Source of the DNA: Halichondria panicea
Lineage: Eukaryota > Porifera > Demospongiae > Suberitida > Halichondriidae
Direction of reading: 5' to 3'
Length of the DNA: 64,000 nt
Assembly: GCF_963675165.1 (NCBI RefSeq)
Contig: NC_087380.1
Span: 4,331,803 to 4,395,802, forward strand
Part shown: one piece after another, positions 23,943-33,935 of the stretch
How positions within the stretch are numbered: position 1 is the first letter of the stretch
Layout of the letters: each line of letters starts with the position of its first letter
The notes under the pieces: model-generated
The model's database searches: none
Told to the model about the DNA's origin: nothing
What the model saw: only the letters and a program-made list of their open reading frames with translations
Position numbers and translations under genes: made by a program

Positions 23943-23987
23943 TAGCCTCGATCCCAGGCCACAATGGAAGGCCTGTGAAGGAGGCTA
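23943..23987. mobile_element. 45-bp TAG..CTA miniature element
   Basis: It starts TAGCCTCGATCCCAGGCC and ends GAGGCTA. The flanks CAGAGAATA and CAGAGCAAT resemble each other, an imperfect target duplication. Member of the family described at 33437-33531. Confidence 0.55.
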
Positions 23988-24558
23988 CAGAGCAATACTA
24001 CAAGGTCTGGACAGTGTTATTTGTTATGTGCACATAACAAATAACACCATGGATGAAAAACATTTTGAAACCTATACGAAAGATGCTTACAGACTACAAA
24101 AGAATATTATCAAGATTGAATTCTTGTCAACTATACTTAGGTCACGCGCGCCTCAGGTAATTATTTAGAGTACAACTAACATTGTAGTCAGAGTGCTTAT
24201 TGGCTGGAGTACGTATTGGTATACACATGAACTCCTGGTATACATAATTGCGAGTGCATAAATAGGAGTATCCGACACCCACGCACTGCAATAGCAAAAT
24301 AATGCACAAAGCTATGTTTTCTCATGGGAGCGTCATACTACGTAGCTATCATAACAATCGCCAGTACATGAATATACTTAGACACTAGTTGATAAGATCT
24401 ACATGGGAAGTACATGGGAAAAGTGCCTCAGAGCAGGTACATGTATACTATGGGACTTATAGTATACCTGCAAATTTACTTAGTATACCTAGTATTCCGT
24501 TGTCAAGTAATTGTATTGTAGTCAAGCGGTTTGCGCATGCGCACTAGTATCTAAATGA

Positions 24559-24698
24559 GTTAGACACTGTTTTGTCGGTGTCCATGTCCATGTGATTTAG
24601 AAGCCCTCAGCCACTTTAGTACCCTCGCTACGCTCGGGATACTAAATCAGTGCCTTTGGGCTTCTAAATCCCATAGACACCTCCAAACAGTGTCTAAC
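24559..24698. mobile_element. 140-bp palindromic MITE
   Basis: Outer ends GTTAGACACTGTTT and AAACAGTGTCTAAC are reverse complements; an inner pair GATTTAGAAGCCC / GGGCTTCTAAATC is also present, with TAGTACCCTCGCTACGCTCGG in the loop. No coding sequence. Confidence 0.7.
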
Positions 24699-25690
24699 TA
24701 TTATTTATAAAGTGAAAATCACCTGATATCAGGTGTGTTGTAATGAGTGTGTGGTTAATACTTACACATGGTTGTAGCTACTGTAGAAACCAATTACAAT
24801 AGTGCCATTTTTAAAATGTCAAGTATTCAGCCAGTTCCTAGATGTGGCCTCTCCCTGCAAAGATAGAACAGTTTAAACATGAGTCAAAATACATATATGT
24901 GAAATATTGCTAAACACAGGCAAACTCACTGCCAATCTTTATACGTAAAACCTGCTGGTTTTACTACTAAATGTAGCAGTTTGCTTGTTAAAGCCTAGCC
25001 TCGATCTCAGCCGCATTTTCTGAGGCCTTGTGAAGGAAGCTAGCTGAATCCGGCCGTGCCCAAAACATAAAAAGCCTGAGGTACTGTAAAAAGTCAAGTG
25101 CATGGGGCCACCTCTCTGATCCTGGAGCCACAGCCGATCTAGTCCAGGAAAAGTCAAAGCTTCCCCAGTTTCAGCTTTATCCATGCAGAAAGGGATCATA
25201 ATGTCACACAACACAATGGCATAAATAAACTGGATTGCTTTTTAGTAGAGACTACAACAAATATTGCCACTTGGGCTTCTTCTTGGTATAGTACTAGCTT
25301 GGTGGTGTTAATAATATTCTGCTCAACATAGTTCTGTATAATGCGCAAGCCACTTGTGGTTTGTGCTAATCAGACCTACCAGAGTTACATGTACCTCTAA
25401 ACAACAGTGTACACAACTACTATAAGTGTTTGTGATATCACCCTGAGAAAGTATGGAGTGGAATATGCGTGGGTGTCTGGACACTCGTATTCATGCACTC
25501 CTGACAATTGCATTTGACAATAGTTTAAACTACTACCTCATCTCTGACCTCATATTAGATAAGGCTACATGGATATACACTCGTTGCATGATCTATATTG
25601 CTACTCCAAGAGAAAGAAAGTTTTAGTCCATATATATATATATAGATTTAACGACTGGAATTAATTATAGCTAGAGTCTAACAAATTGTC

Positions 25691-26635
25691 ATGATTGTGA
25701 GTGTTTTGCTTATTGTACTGGCTACTCTAGCTGGTTCAACCACCTCTGTACACTATCGCATAGTCCCTGTCAACGCCACTTCCTTGTGTAAGGGCTACCC
25801 CAATGGAACCTGCTTCACTCTAAAGCAACTTTCCTCCGAAATTAATGCTACTGGAAATAGAAACATTACGATAAGTTTCCTTCCCAGAGAGCACCTTCTC
25901 GACTGGAAAATGAGTTTTGTTACCAGTGAAATGAATACTATGTCAAAAACACACAATGGGTTAATAAATACTGTCACCCTTAATAGTGAACAACTGGACA
26001 ACACCTCCAGTAATCCTGTTAAAATCATGTGTACTCTTCCAAATGCTGGAATCTCTGCTGCAGGCTTACACACATTCACTGTACAAGGACTGATGATTTA
26101 CGGATGTAAGAGAGACACATATGGTGGGGCTATCTCTGTTACAGGAGGAAATGTGTTTATCACTGAGACTCACTTCATAAATAATCATGTGATGTCAGAA
26201 TATAATGAGGGATCAGGAGGCGCAATATACTTAAGCAATGCAAACGTTATGATATTGAACAGTGTTTTCACCAACAACACAGCTTTTGCTATGACCTTGA
26301 TTGGGAATGTTAACTCAATGTCATGTAAATTTAAACATTTTAGTGTGTTTGGTGGTGGGGCAATCAACCTACTGACTAGCAATGTTTTGATTCATGGTTG
26401 TGATTTTGATAGTAATAGAGCAAAATGTGGTGGTGCATTAATCATCAACAGTCTTGGATCACATACCAACATAAGCAACACAACATTCAGAGGAAATTAT
26501 GCCGAACAAGGAGGTGCCATTTACAACTACAATGTGAGAATACCCACTAACATTGTTGGCACTTCATTCATCAATAATAGTGCGAGTAGTGGAGGAGCTA
26601 TTTTTACTTTAGCACAGCTACAGAGTAAAGACTAG
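25691..26635 (+). CDS. 5' fragment of the beta-helix membrane protein (314 aa, truncated)
   Basis: Open from the ATG with signal peptide to a TAG supplied by the inserted element. It holds the N-terminal Cys pair (SLCKGYPNGTCFTL) and the first beta-helix turns (GGAISVTGGNVFITETHFIN, GGAIYLSNANV, GGGAINLL, GGALII, GGAIYNYN). If translated alone it would be a secreted fragment. Many NxT/NxS glycosylation sites fit an extracellular location. Confidence 0.75.
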   Translation: MIVSVLLIVLATLAGSTTSVHYRIVPVNATSLCKGYPNGTCFTLKQLSSEINATGNRNITISFLPREHLLDWKMSFVTSEMNTMSKTHNGLINTVTLNSEQLDNTSSNPVKIMCTLPNAGISAAGLHTFTVQGLMIYGCKRDTYGGAISVTGGNVFITETHFINNHVMSEYNEGSGGAIYLSNANVMILNSVFTNNTAFAMTLIGNVNSMSCKFKHFSVFGGGAINLLTSNVLIHGCDFDSNRAKCGGALIINSLGSHTNISNTTFRGNYAEQGGAIYNYNVRIPTNIVGTSFINNSASSGGAIFTLAQLQSKD

Positions 26636-27022
26636 TCTCGCGAGCAGACTTGTCCTAGAGGGAACGTCTGGTAACTATTGCAGCAATTCCATGGCACTGA
26701 GGAATGTAGTCACATGCAAGATATTTGTTAATTAACCAAATTCACATGTAGACAAATATTTTCATTCGCAGCTAGCTAGCTCTTGCTTGGTCTGAGCTCC
26801 TTGTACCGAGTCAACACTAAAATTAGCCTTTAATTTGCTAGAGTCAATAATCCTTCTTTTCACGTTCATTTTATGCTATAATAGGAAAATATACGGGGTG
26901 TTACCTGCCCACTATGATGTGAACAAATCTGATTGGCGCTGCCAACATTCTGGCAGGGGTTCACAGAATTGCTGCAATAGTGACCAGACGTTCCCTCCCT
27001 CCCACATCTGCTCACGAGACTA
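26633..27022. mobile_element. 390-bp TAG..CTA element with 9-bp target duplication (AGTAAAGAC)
   Basis: The left end TAGTCTCGCGAGCAGA and the reversed right end TAGTCTCGTGAGCAGA match, and the similarity extends about 55 bp inward with few mismatches (GGGAACGTCTGG, ACTATTGCAGCAATTC). AGTAAAGAC is present at 26624-26632 and 27023-27031. There is no transposase frame. Nine-base duplications are typical of Mutator-like elements. It interrupts the membrane protein gene. Confidence 0.92.
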
Positions 27023-27031
27023 AGTAAAGAC

Positions 27032-30000
27032 AGCGTGTATGAGAATAATACAGCAAAACATGGAGGGGCGATGTATATCACTATATTCAGTGTAACAGAC
27101 ATTCAAGTGTCATTTTTCAACAGCACATTGTTCTGTAGCAACACCGCTGAATTTGGGGGAACCATCAAAATGATTTCTGGTACTATCCGTTTTCAGCCAT
27201 ATTCCGAAACATTTATTACTCAGAACAATGCTATTTATGGTGGTGGAATATACCTTGAGCAAAGCATTTTAGTCGGAACAAAATTGGAAATAAAACACAA
27301 CAGAGCAAACAATGCCGGAGGTGGAATCTATGCTTTCGCTAGTGTTATTGAAATTGTTGATTGTTATTGTTACAACAATCAGATTTGTATGACACACATT
27401 TCACACAACCAGGCAAATAATGGAGGTGGTGCTTACCTAACTGCTTCAAGTGTTCGACTATTACAAAGTTTAATAACTATTGAGAATAACGTTGCCAGTC
27501 AATATGGTGGAGGTATTTATCTAGAAGAAAACTCAAAGATGATTTCATATGCAGTAAACTTGAATGGTAGATCTACATTGCATTTCGTTTTAAATATCAC
27601 CAGTAACAAGGCTCTGAGAGGAGGAGGTGTGTACGTGTCTGACAGTACTAATGAGCTGATTTGTGAAGGCATTCATTCATTGCGTTCTTCGGAAGTAAAT
27701 CTCAGTTCAAAGCAATGTTTTTTTCAAAGCATCCTGTTTGTACCTCAGTCGAGTTACTTCCTCAGTATAACATTTTCTAATAACAGCGCAACTGAGACTG
27801 GCAGTGACATTTATGGTGGACTTCTGGACAGGTGTACTATCAGCCCTCTGGCTCAAATAGTTTCAGCAAATCACGAGTACAAAATTAATGGCATTTTATA
27901 CCTACAGGGTATTGGAGGATTTGATTGGGCTCAAACAAAAGTAGTCTCTCGAGTTCCATGCCTTGGAAACGTAACTCATGGAGTTGTTACCAATGTATCA
28001 GAATTTTATAACCACATCTCCTCAGACCCGGTTAGAACCTGTTTCTGTGTAAACAATGCTTTAAACTGTAGCTACATACATCCCACCATCTACAAAAAGA
28101 AAGGAATGAGATTCACACTGAATATTGTTGCAGTAGACCAGATTGGCATACCAGTAAATGCCAAACTCATTAGCTCACTCCACTCAGAGAATAAAGGAAT
28201 CGGGACCCGGAGACTCAAAGAAGGTCAACAGCATAGAGACATAGAGGGTCACTGCACAGAGCTCGAGTACAATGTTTTCTCGTATGAGAGTTCAGCTGTA
28301 TTAGAACTATATGCTGATGATCCTTGTGCAAATCAAGGGATATCCAAGAAAAATGTAAATATCACATTCATACTGTGTACATGTCCAATTGGATTGGAAG
28401 AAAAGGTTGAAGACCCTATTGATTGCTCATGTGTCTGTGCTACTAAATTAAAACTATTTATCAGCAACTGTTCACAAGAGAACGAAACTATTCAAATCAA
28501 TTCCAATGTGTGGATCGAGAGTATTAGCTGCTCTAATTCTACCACATACTTGGATGACACTAATTCCACCTTCTGTTATGTCACCCATGACTGCCCATTT
28601 GACTACTGCTTGCCAAAACCAGCCATCATCCGTCTGAATAATACTGATACACAGTGTGACTTTGACAGAACTGGAAGACTTTGTGGTGAATGTCCACAGG
28701 GACTCAGTTTAGTATTTGCCAGCTCAAGATGTCAACAATGCTCCAACTACTCCTTATTCCTGCTCTTGCCCTTTACTCTAGCTGGCATTGCATTGGTAGC
28801 ATTCATTATGCTACTCAATATGACAGTTGCAACAGGGACCATTCACGGGCTTATCTTTTATGCTAACGTTCTAGCAGCAAATCGTTCAATTTTTTTACCA
28901 TTCAACAAACCAAACTTTCTTACTGTCTTTATATCATGGTTGAATCTCGACTTAGGAATTGAGACTTGTTTTTATGATGGAATGAACTCGTACGAAAAAG
29001 TGTTGCTACAAATTGTTTTCCCAGCCTATTTGTTTTTTTTAATAATCGTTATCATGGTGTTGTGTAACTGCTTCCAAAGAATAGCACATCTGCTCAGCAA
29101 AAGGAACACCGAAGCTACACTCTATACTCTCACGTTACTTTCTTACTCTAAACTGGTTCGGATTATCATCTCAGCCCTCCAATTGAACTATTCCGAAGGC
29201 GAGCGCATATTTTGGCTATATGATGCATATGTACCATACTTCAGGGCTAGTCATGTCCCACGATTTCTAGTAGCTTTTTTCATTATCATTCTTGGCTCTA
29301 TCTACACCACATTGCTCCTTTTTGGTCAGTTGTTGCAATTTTTCTCTGAGCACCGAGTTATGAAATGGACAACTAACATTCACTACATTTATTTTATGAA
29401 AGCACATCATGCTCCTTTCTCAGACAAGCATCGCTATTGGGTGGGACTGTTGCTGCTTGCTAGGCTGGTTCACTACCTCATATCAGCTTTCTCTAATAAC
29501 TCTATCATTGTACTCTCGGTTTCAACGATGACGGTGTTGCTGCTATTTCATAAATTAGCATGCAAGCATATTTACAGTGCTTGGTCTGTTGACCTTTTGG
29601 AAATAGTTTTTATGCTCAATTTAACAATTCTTTCTACTTCAACCTTTTTCATTAGGGAGACGAGTCATTCTTCAGACAATCAAAAAGTGTTGGCCCTTGT
29701 GTCAATGTCAACATCGTTTATCGTTTTCCTAGGTATTGTACTCTACCATATGCTAGACACATGTGGAGTGAAGTCAAGCAAGCTATCTCAAGTAGTACTA
29801 GCAGTACTTCGAAAACGCCAACACTACCTGCCAATCCCAATCACAGAGATAGATGGAGATATAACAGATGAAAGTGACCCTGCTCATTATGTCAACCCAA
29901 TAATCAGATCTGCCATGCCTGCTGATCAGCTGAGAGAGCCAGCCCTTGATGTCCTGACTCCCGTGCAGCCAGAAGACTACAATACACCTGCTACTCCAAC

Positions 30001-30049
30001 ACTACGTAGAGAGAAGCTCACATTCTCTGAAATTGAAATCAGTTCCTAG
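27032..30049 (+). CDS. 3' fragment of the beta-helix membrane protein (about 1005 codons)
   Basis: Continues the same frame with SVYENNTAKHGGAMYITI and further GGGIY repeats, then Cys-rich modules (VSRVPCLGNV, TCFCVNNALNCS, FILCTCPIGL, DCSCVCATKL), CGECPQG near residue 550 of this fragment, and the multipass region (FLLLPFTLAGIALVAFIMLL, LLQIVFPAYLFFLIIVIMVL, FLVAFFIIILGSIYTTLLLF, WVGLLLLARLVHYLISAF, VFMLNLTILSTSTFFI, SFIVFLGIVLYHML). The first internal ATG is at 27071; without the upstream part there is no signal peptide. Confidence 0.8.
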   Translation, partial: SVYENNTAKHGGAMYITIFSVTDIQVSFFNSTLFCSNTAEFGGTIKMISGTIRFQPYSETFITQNNAIYGGGIYLEQSILVGTKLEIKHNRANNAGGGIYAFASVIEIVDCYCYNNQICMTHISHNQANNGGGAYLTASSVRLLQSLITIENNVASQYGGGIYLEENSKMISYAVNLNGRSTLHFVLNITSNKALRGGGVYVSDSTNELICEGIHSLRSSEVNLSSKQCFFQSILFVPQSSYFLSITFSNNSATETGSDIYGGLLDRCTISPLAQIVSANHEYKINGILYLQGIGGFDWAQTKVVSRVPCLGNVTHGVVTNVSEFYNHISSDPVRTCFCVNNALNCSYIHPTIYKKKGMRFTLNIVAVDQIGIPVNAKLISSLHSENKGIGTRRLKEGQQHRDIEGHCTELEYNVFSYESSAVLELYADDPCANQGISKKNVNITFILCTCPIGLEEKVEDPIDCSCVCATKLKLFISNCSQENETIQINSNVWIESISCSNSTTYLDDTNSTFCYVTHDCPFDYCLPKPAIIRLNNTDTQCDFDRTGRLCGECPQGLSLVFASSRCQQCSNYSLFLLLPFTLAGIALVAFIMLLNMTVATGTIHGLIFYANVLAANRSIFLPFNKPNFLTVFISWLNLDLGIETCFYDGMNSYEKVLLQIVFPAYLFFLIIVIMVLCNCFQRIAHLLSKRNTEATLYTLTLLSYSKLVRIIISALQLNYSEGERIFWLYDAYVPYFRASHVPRFLVAFFIIILGSIYTTLLLFGQLLQFFSEHRVMKWTTNIHYIYFMKAHHAPFSDKHRYWVGLLLLARLVHYLISAFSNNSIIVLSVSTMTVLLLFHKLACKHIYSAWSVDLLEIVFMLNLTILSTSTFFIRETSHSSDNQKVLALVSMSTSFIVFLGIVLYHMLDTCGVKSSKLSQVVLAVLRKRQHYLPIPITEIDGDITDESDPAHYVNPIIRSAMPADQLREPALDVLTPVQPEDYNTPATPTLRREKLTFSEIEISS

Positions 30050-31824
30050 GAAAGTGTGATGTAACACATGATAAATTATGAGTACATAATATTTTTGGAC
30101 GGAGTGTGTTTTGTGTTCACTGTATGTTTTTACACTGTATATAGTGATTCAATTTGCGATGTGGTTTGGTATTAAAACAATTTCTACAGCATATGCGATA
30201 ATAATAACTAGAGCAATATAGTGCTAACCCTCGATGTGGTTGTATAAAAGTAGAGATAGACGTCTATAAGTAACGTCCAATAAAAATATAGGTGAATATC
30301 ATCCACAGCTAGAGCAAATGCTTTGGGAACAGCATATTGCTGGTTATGCACTGAGGAAAAGCTATACCAAGTGTCACAAATTCGCATGAATATAGCATGT
30401 GCTCTGTATATAGTGCTCATGCACAAGTTTATCTGGCACAACTGCTACTGTATAGTGTCAAATTTTCGAGGATTGCGGATTGCTTAAAATGAACATTTTC
30501 ACAGATTTTAAGATAGCCCTGAGTACGACAATATCATGTGCTAGACCACGGAATTTCGATCAACTTGCAGCGAATACTGACATTGCAATTTCTGGTAATG
30601 TGTACTATGTTAATGTGTATATATACTCGATTGAATTCCTATTACTACATGTATAGTCCAGCACGTGATGTTGTTGTACCTCCTCTGGCGCTGTCACAGG
30701 TGCCGTCCCCCCTGAAATTGGTTTAGGGGGACCAATTCTGGCATAAAAATTCACCTGGACCAGTTTTGTAAAATTGGTCTGCCAAAGTTTTAACACAGAG
30801 ATTCTACTTACGGGGTGCTGTTTGAGTTAAAACACTATGTGTAAAATGCATGTTTAAATGTAAATGAACATCCACTTCACTGTATCAGTCTCTCGATTTA
30901 GGAGGTCCCATTTTGCTAAATGGGTGTCCCAATTTACTAATTGTCGTCCAGATTAATGTCCCCACGCTGGAATCTTAGAGATTGCCCATGGCAATCTGCC
31001 AAGTTAAAGAATACGAATAAAGAATATAGTTATAGAATACGGCTGCTGTAACACACAGCGCCGAAGATATTAATCTGGATCGACAACGATATAGACTCTA
31101 GTAAATCATGAAACCAATAATTTAGTAAACATGAGGCCAATTAGTAAATCGGGATACCGATAGAGTGAATTGCATTTCATGTAATAATGCATGTGCATGT
31201 AATTCAATAATACACAAACGGCACCCCATGTCTACATAATTAATTTTACATGAAAGTATATAGTGAGCAAATAGTGAGCAATATGCCCTTCAATATCTTG
31301 TTGGATTGTAGATAGATAGATATAATATAGTGTCAATGTAATTAAGGCTACATAAGTACTGTTAGTTTTGTGGACTATATAGCTAATGAATGCTGTGAGC
31401 TGGCTATATAATATGTATTGGCTCATTATAAGCCACTTCACATGCATGTCCTTGTTTAATACGAAACTTTTCGTCGCAATGTGGTGTGACTTATCAGGAT
31501 GTAAATAGATCTAGGTCTACACGTTGAATACGTTAGTATACAGCCCTGATTTTTGTAAATCAACTCTGCATGACAATTTTATGTTCATATGAATACATAT
31601 TTGCAATCCCGTTTGTGTGTTATGTACGAAAGTTCCTGTTTGCATGCGTAGATCTACTTGAATTGCTTCCAGTAAACACTGATAAGTGCATTCCAGAGTG
31701 GAAGTTCTGTAATGGAACTAGCTGGGCTTCCATAACTTATTTTGGCTTTCCACTGATATGGTAACTCATTATGATGACTTAGATACCTGTTGAATAGCTA
31801 GCCAGGCTGGAATGCACATTGTAT
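30050..31824. other. Intergenic, AT-rich, repeat traces
   Basis: No recognised gene. A relative of the 20-23 kb array unit start (ACTAGAGCAATATAGTGCTA) lies at 30211. Around 30700-31150 there are repeated statements of a TTTAGTAAA / CCAATTTACTAATT type, suggesting a decayed element. Long runs of short AT-rich repeats follow. Confidence 0.4.
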
Positions 31825-33235
31825 CAGTGGCGTAGGAAGCACGGGTGCTCAGGGTGCTGGAGCACCCCCTTATCTCAAGCTACCTTACCTACTTGTTCCA
31901 TGAAGTTCAGAACAGCTAGCTAGCTTGATATAGCAGCTAGCTAGCTAGCTAGAAGTCAAGCTAGTGGCTAGCTATACTAGCATAGTTACGTACACAGTAC
32001 AAAGGTCAGCTAGATGAACCACACGTAGATATCTCTTATAAAGAGAAAGCACATTGCGAATGCAACATTAACAAGCGCTAGCAAGTCTCCTCTCATTTTT
32101 GACATCAATGGTAAGCTTCCATGAACAGCTACTAAAGAGGGTAGCTAGACTATAGATCAAGTTTAATTGGATCCTAAAATAGACATGCTGTCTAACTGCC
32201 GAACGTTCGTTTTCCTCACTGCGAAGATTGAAACATTCCTCCGAAGTAGACTGGAAACCACGCCCCTTTCTTTAGGGAAAGAGACTGGCCAGGTGACTAT
32301 CAACGACTCGTCTTCATTGCGTACTGAATTTTGCGGAAGTGGTTCAGGGAAAAGGGTGTGGTCACCAGTGTTGCAGTTTAGTATACTTTGGCTAGATCTA
32401 CTGCTGTCAGTACTCTAGCAAGCTAGCTAGCTAGCTCAGCCACCTACCAAACTTCATTTCAATCACAAGTTAACTGCTGCAAAACTATGTCCAAGTCTGG
32501 AGCTAGCTGTCACCTGGATGTACCTAGTTCTTGTCCTGTCTGTGGCAATGATACCGCTGTAAAATAGAAACTCAAATGTTGCTGGCAATAGGGCAAAGCA
32601 AAGGGACTTTCCATAAACCAGTTGGCAGAGAGACAAATATATCTCTGCATCTCTGCTACTTCTGTCTGTTATTTTTGCAGTGGCCTTGTAGCTATCCAGG
32701 TTATAGCAACTTTAGAATTGCTTCATTGGAGAAGTACTGATAGACAACTTATATCCAAAAAGCTAGCTAAGTAGACATAAAATTTATACTGCAACTGTAC
32801 ATTAATACTCACATAAAATCAATTATAATAAAAATTTATGCTTAGTGTGCAATATTGTGGTTTAGATATCTCCCACGCATTCATGCACACACTACATTCC
32901 AAGCATTCCGTTGGGACGAGTAGTTGATAGTCACCTGGCCAGTCTCTTTCCCTAAAGAAAGGGGCGTGGTTTCCAGTCTACCTCCGAAGTACAATGACAC
33001 AATGCAATCTTTTTTTATTGGTATATTCATACCCACTTAGCAGATTCTAGTATATAGCAGAAAATTTAATCCAGGTAAACTCACGTAGAATAAATTTTGA
33101 TACTGATAATTTTATACCAAATTTGCTCAGAATTAATCTCCGGGAATGTAGAATGCCAAAATTTTCCGGGGACAAGCCCCCGGACCCCCAGATTTGTAAA
33201 GCACCCCCTTACAAAAACATCTTCCTACTCCTCTG
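31825..33235. mobile_element. 1411-bp element, CAGTGGCGTA end, 5-bp target duplication (TGTAT)
   Basis: The left end CAGTGGCGTAGGAAGC and the reversed right end CAGAGGAGTAGGAAGA form imperfect inverted repeats, followed inward by mirrored AGCACCCCCTTA blocks. TGTAT flanks both ends (31820-31824 and 33236-33240). A second member of this class lies at 40137-40450. The ends and 5-bp duplication fit the hAT-related group with 5-bp duplications, but the class call is from memory. A different element sits inside it (32247-32980). No transposase was seen. Confidence 0.65.
32247..32980. mobile_element. 734-bp TAG..CTA element with 58-bp perfect inverted repeats, nested
   Basis: The ends TAGACTGGAAACCACGCCCC and its reverse complement are identical over 58 bp. 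CCTCCGAAG flanks both ends (32238-32246, 32981-32989), a perfect 9-bp target duplication. The perfect ends suggest a recent insertion into the older 31825-33235 element. Its interior has no recognised coding sequence. Confidence 0.92.
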
Positions 33236-33281
33236 TGTATGACATTTCTCGAAGTGCTGAAATGTTTCTTTTATACATGCA

Positions 33282-33330
33282 TAGCCTCGAGACCAGGCCG
33301 ATTAAGTTAATCGGCCTGGATTCGAGGCTA
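33282..33330. mobile_element. 49-bp TAG..CTA hairpin element, 9-bp target duplication
   Basis: TAGCCTCGAGACCAGGCCGA folds back on TCGGCCTGGATTCGAGGCTA. ATACATGCA flanks both ends (33273-33281, 33331-33339). There is essentially no loop, so the element is two joined ends. Confidence 0.9.
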
Positions 33331-33436
33331 ATACATGCATGAACACTTTGCAAACTTGACACATTGAATGGCTGCTTTAGTGTCACATACATAACAGATA
33401 ACTAGCTATAATATAATTATTTTTCAATGCCAGCCT

Positions 33437-33531
33437 TAGCCTCGATCCCAGGCCGATCCGTCTCCAATTGAACGCTAGGTTGCTGACCTATAGCGTTCAA
33501 TTGGAGACGATTCGGCCTGGGATCGAGGCTA
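33437..33531. mobile_element. 95-bp TAG..CTA hairpin element, 9-bp target duplication
   Basis: The ends TAGCCTCGATCCCAGGCCGA and TCGGCCTGGGATCGAGGCTA are reverse complements and the stem continues (CGTCTCCAATTGAACGCTA). TGCCAGCCT flanks both ends (33428-33436, 33532-33540). Reference copy for the short TAGCCTCGA family in this window; relatives lie at 23943, 33282, 40344 and, degraded, near 25000 and 57951. Confidence 0.92.
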
Positions 33532-33935
33532 TGCCAGCCTTAGCAGTTTTACATGATCTCACAAACCAATTAAGAGCTCTAATTATATCAGCTGTATTGT
33601 GGATATAAAGGACATGCACGGAGCAATTAAATTCATCACATTCGTAGATCAAGATATTTCTTTTTTCGAAAGTTTAATATATAGATGCATTTTAAGGGCA
33701 GAAGCTTAGCATGCACTAGCACTATCAAGGGCTTATTAATTCGGAGGTTCCACTGATTGTGTGGAGGAGTTTTGTGTGTTTCCTTTTAGCCCACGCTCAT
33801 TAGCTAGAGGTTAGCTTCCTTATACCATTAATTATGCAGCCATATAAATGCATTATAGACTATAAGTAGATCATCTTTCAGTAATTTACCTCTGTAAATC
33901 TGGCTACAATCTATAATAGTATATCTCTATGTACC

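Larger units (their letters stand above)
23751..25690. other. Intergenic, transposon fragments
   Basis: No recognised gene. It contains a 45-bp TAGCCTCGA element at 23943-23987, a hairpin element at 24559-24698, a degenerate TAGCCTCGATCTCAGCC copy near 25000, and (TA)n shortly before the next start codon. The open frame at 23842-24168 overlaps the short element and has no recognised domain. Confidence 0.5.
25691..30049 (+). pseudogene. Beta-helix multipass membrane protein gene, disrupted by a transposon
   Basis: A single-exon gene of a family I recall as uncharacterised and expanded in sponges. Residues 1-19 form a signal peptide (MIVSVLLIVLATLAG). An extracellular part with repeated GGAI/GGGIY-type motifs, as in right-handed parallel beta-helix (Pmp-like) repeats, runs to about residue 620. 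A Cys-rich stretch CGECPQGLSL.FASSRCQQC lies near 864, then about seven to eight membrane segments (from about 887) and a cytosolic tail. A 390-bp element at 26633-27022 brings in a TAG stop as its first three bases. Removing the element and one 9-bp duplication leaves 942 + 3018 nt in one frame, 1319 codons plus stop. As it stands the full protein cannot be made. Function unknown; the architecture suggests a surface receptor. Confidence 0.8.

Noticed and set aside
23842..24168. 108-codon open frame as a gene
   Set aside because: It runs through a 45-bp transposon copy and shows no domain or splice support.
26624..27031. Reading the 390-bp interruption as an intron (GTAAAG in the left duplication, AG in the right one)
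   Set aside because: Joining at these sites drops one base and puts the downstream sequence in the wrong frame; inverted ends and a 9-bp duplication explain the structure better.
32167..32418. 83-codon open frame
   Set aside because: It overlaps the inverted repeat of a transposon; chance frame.
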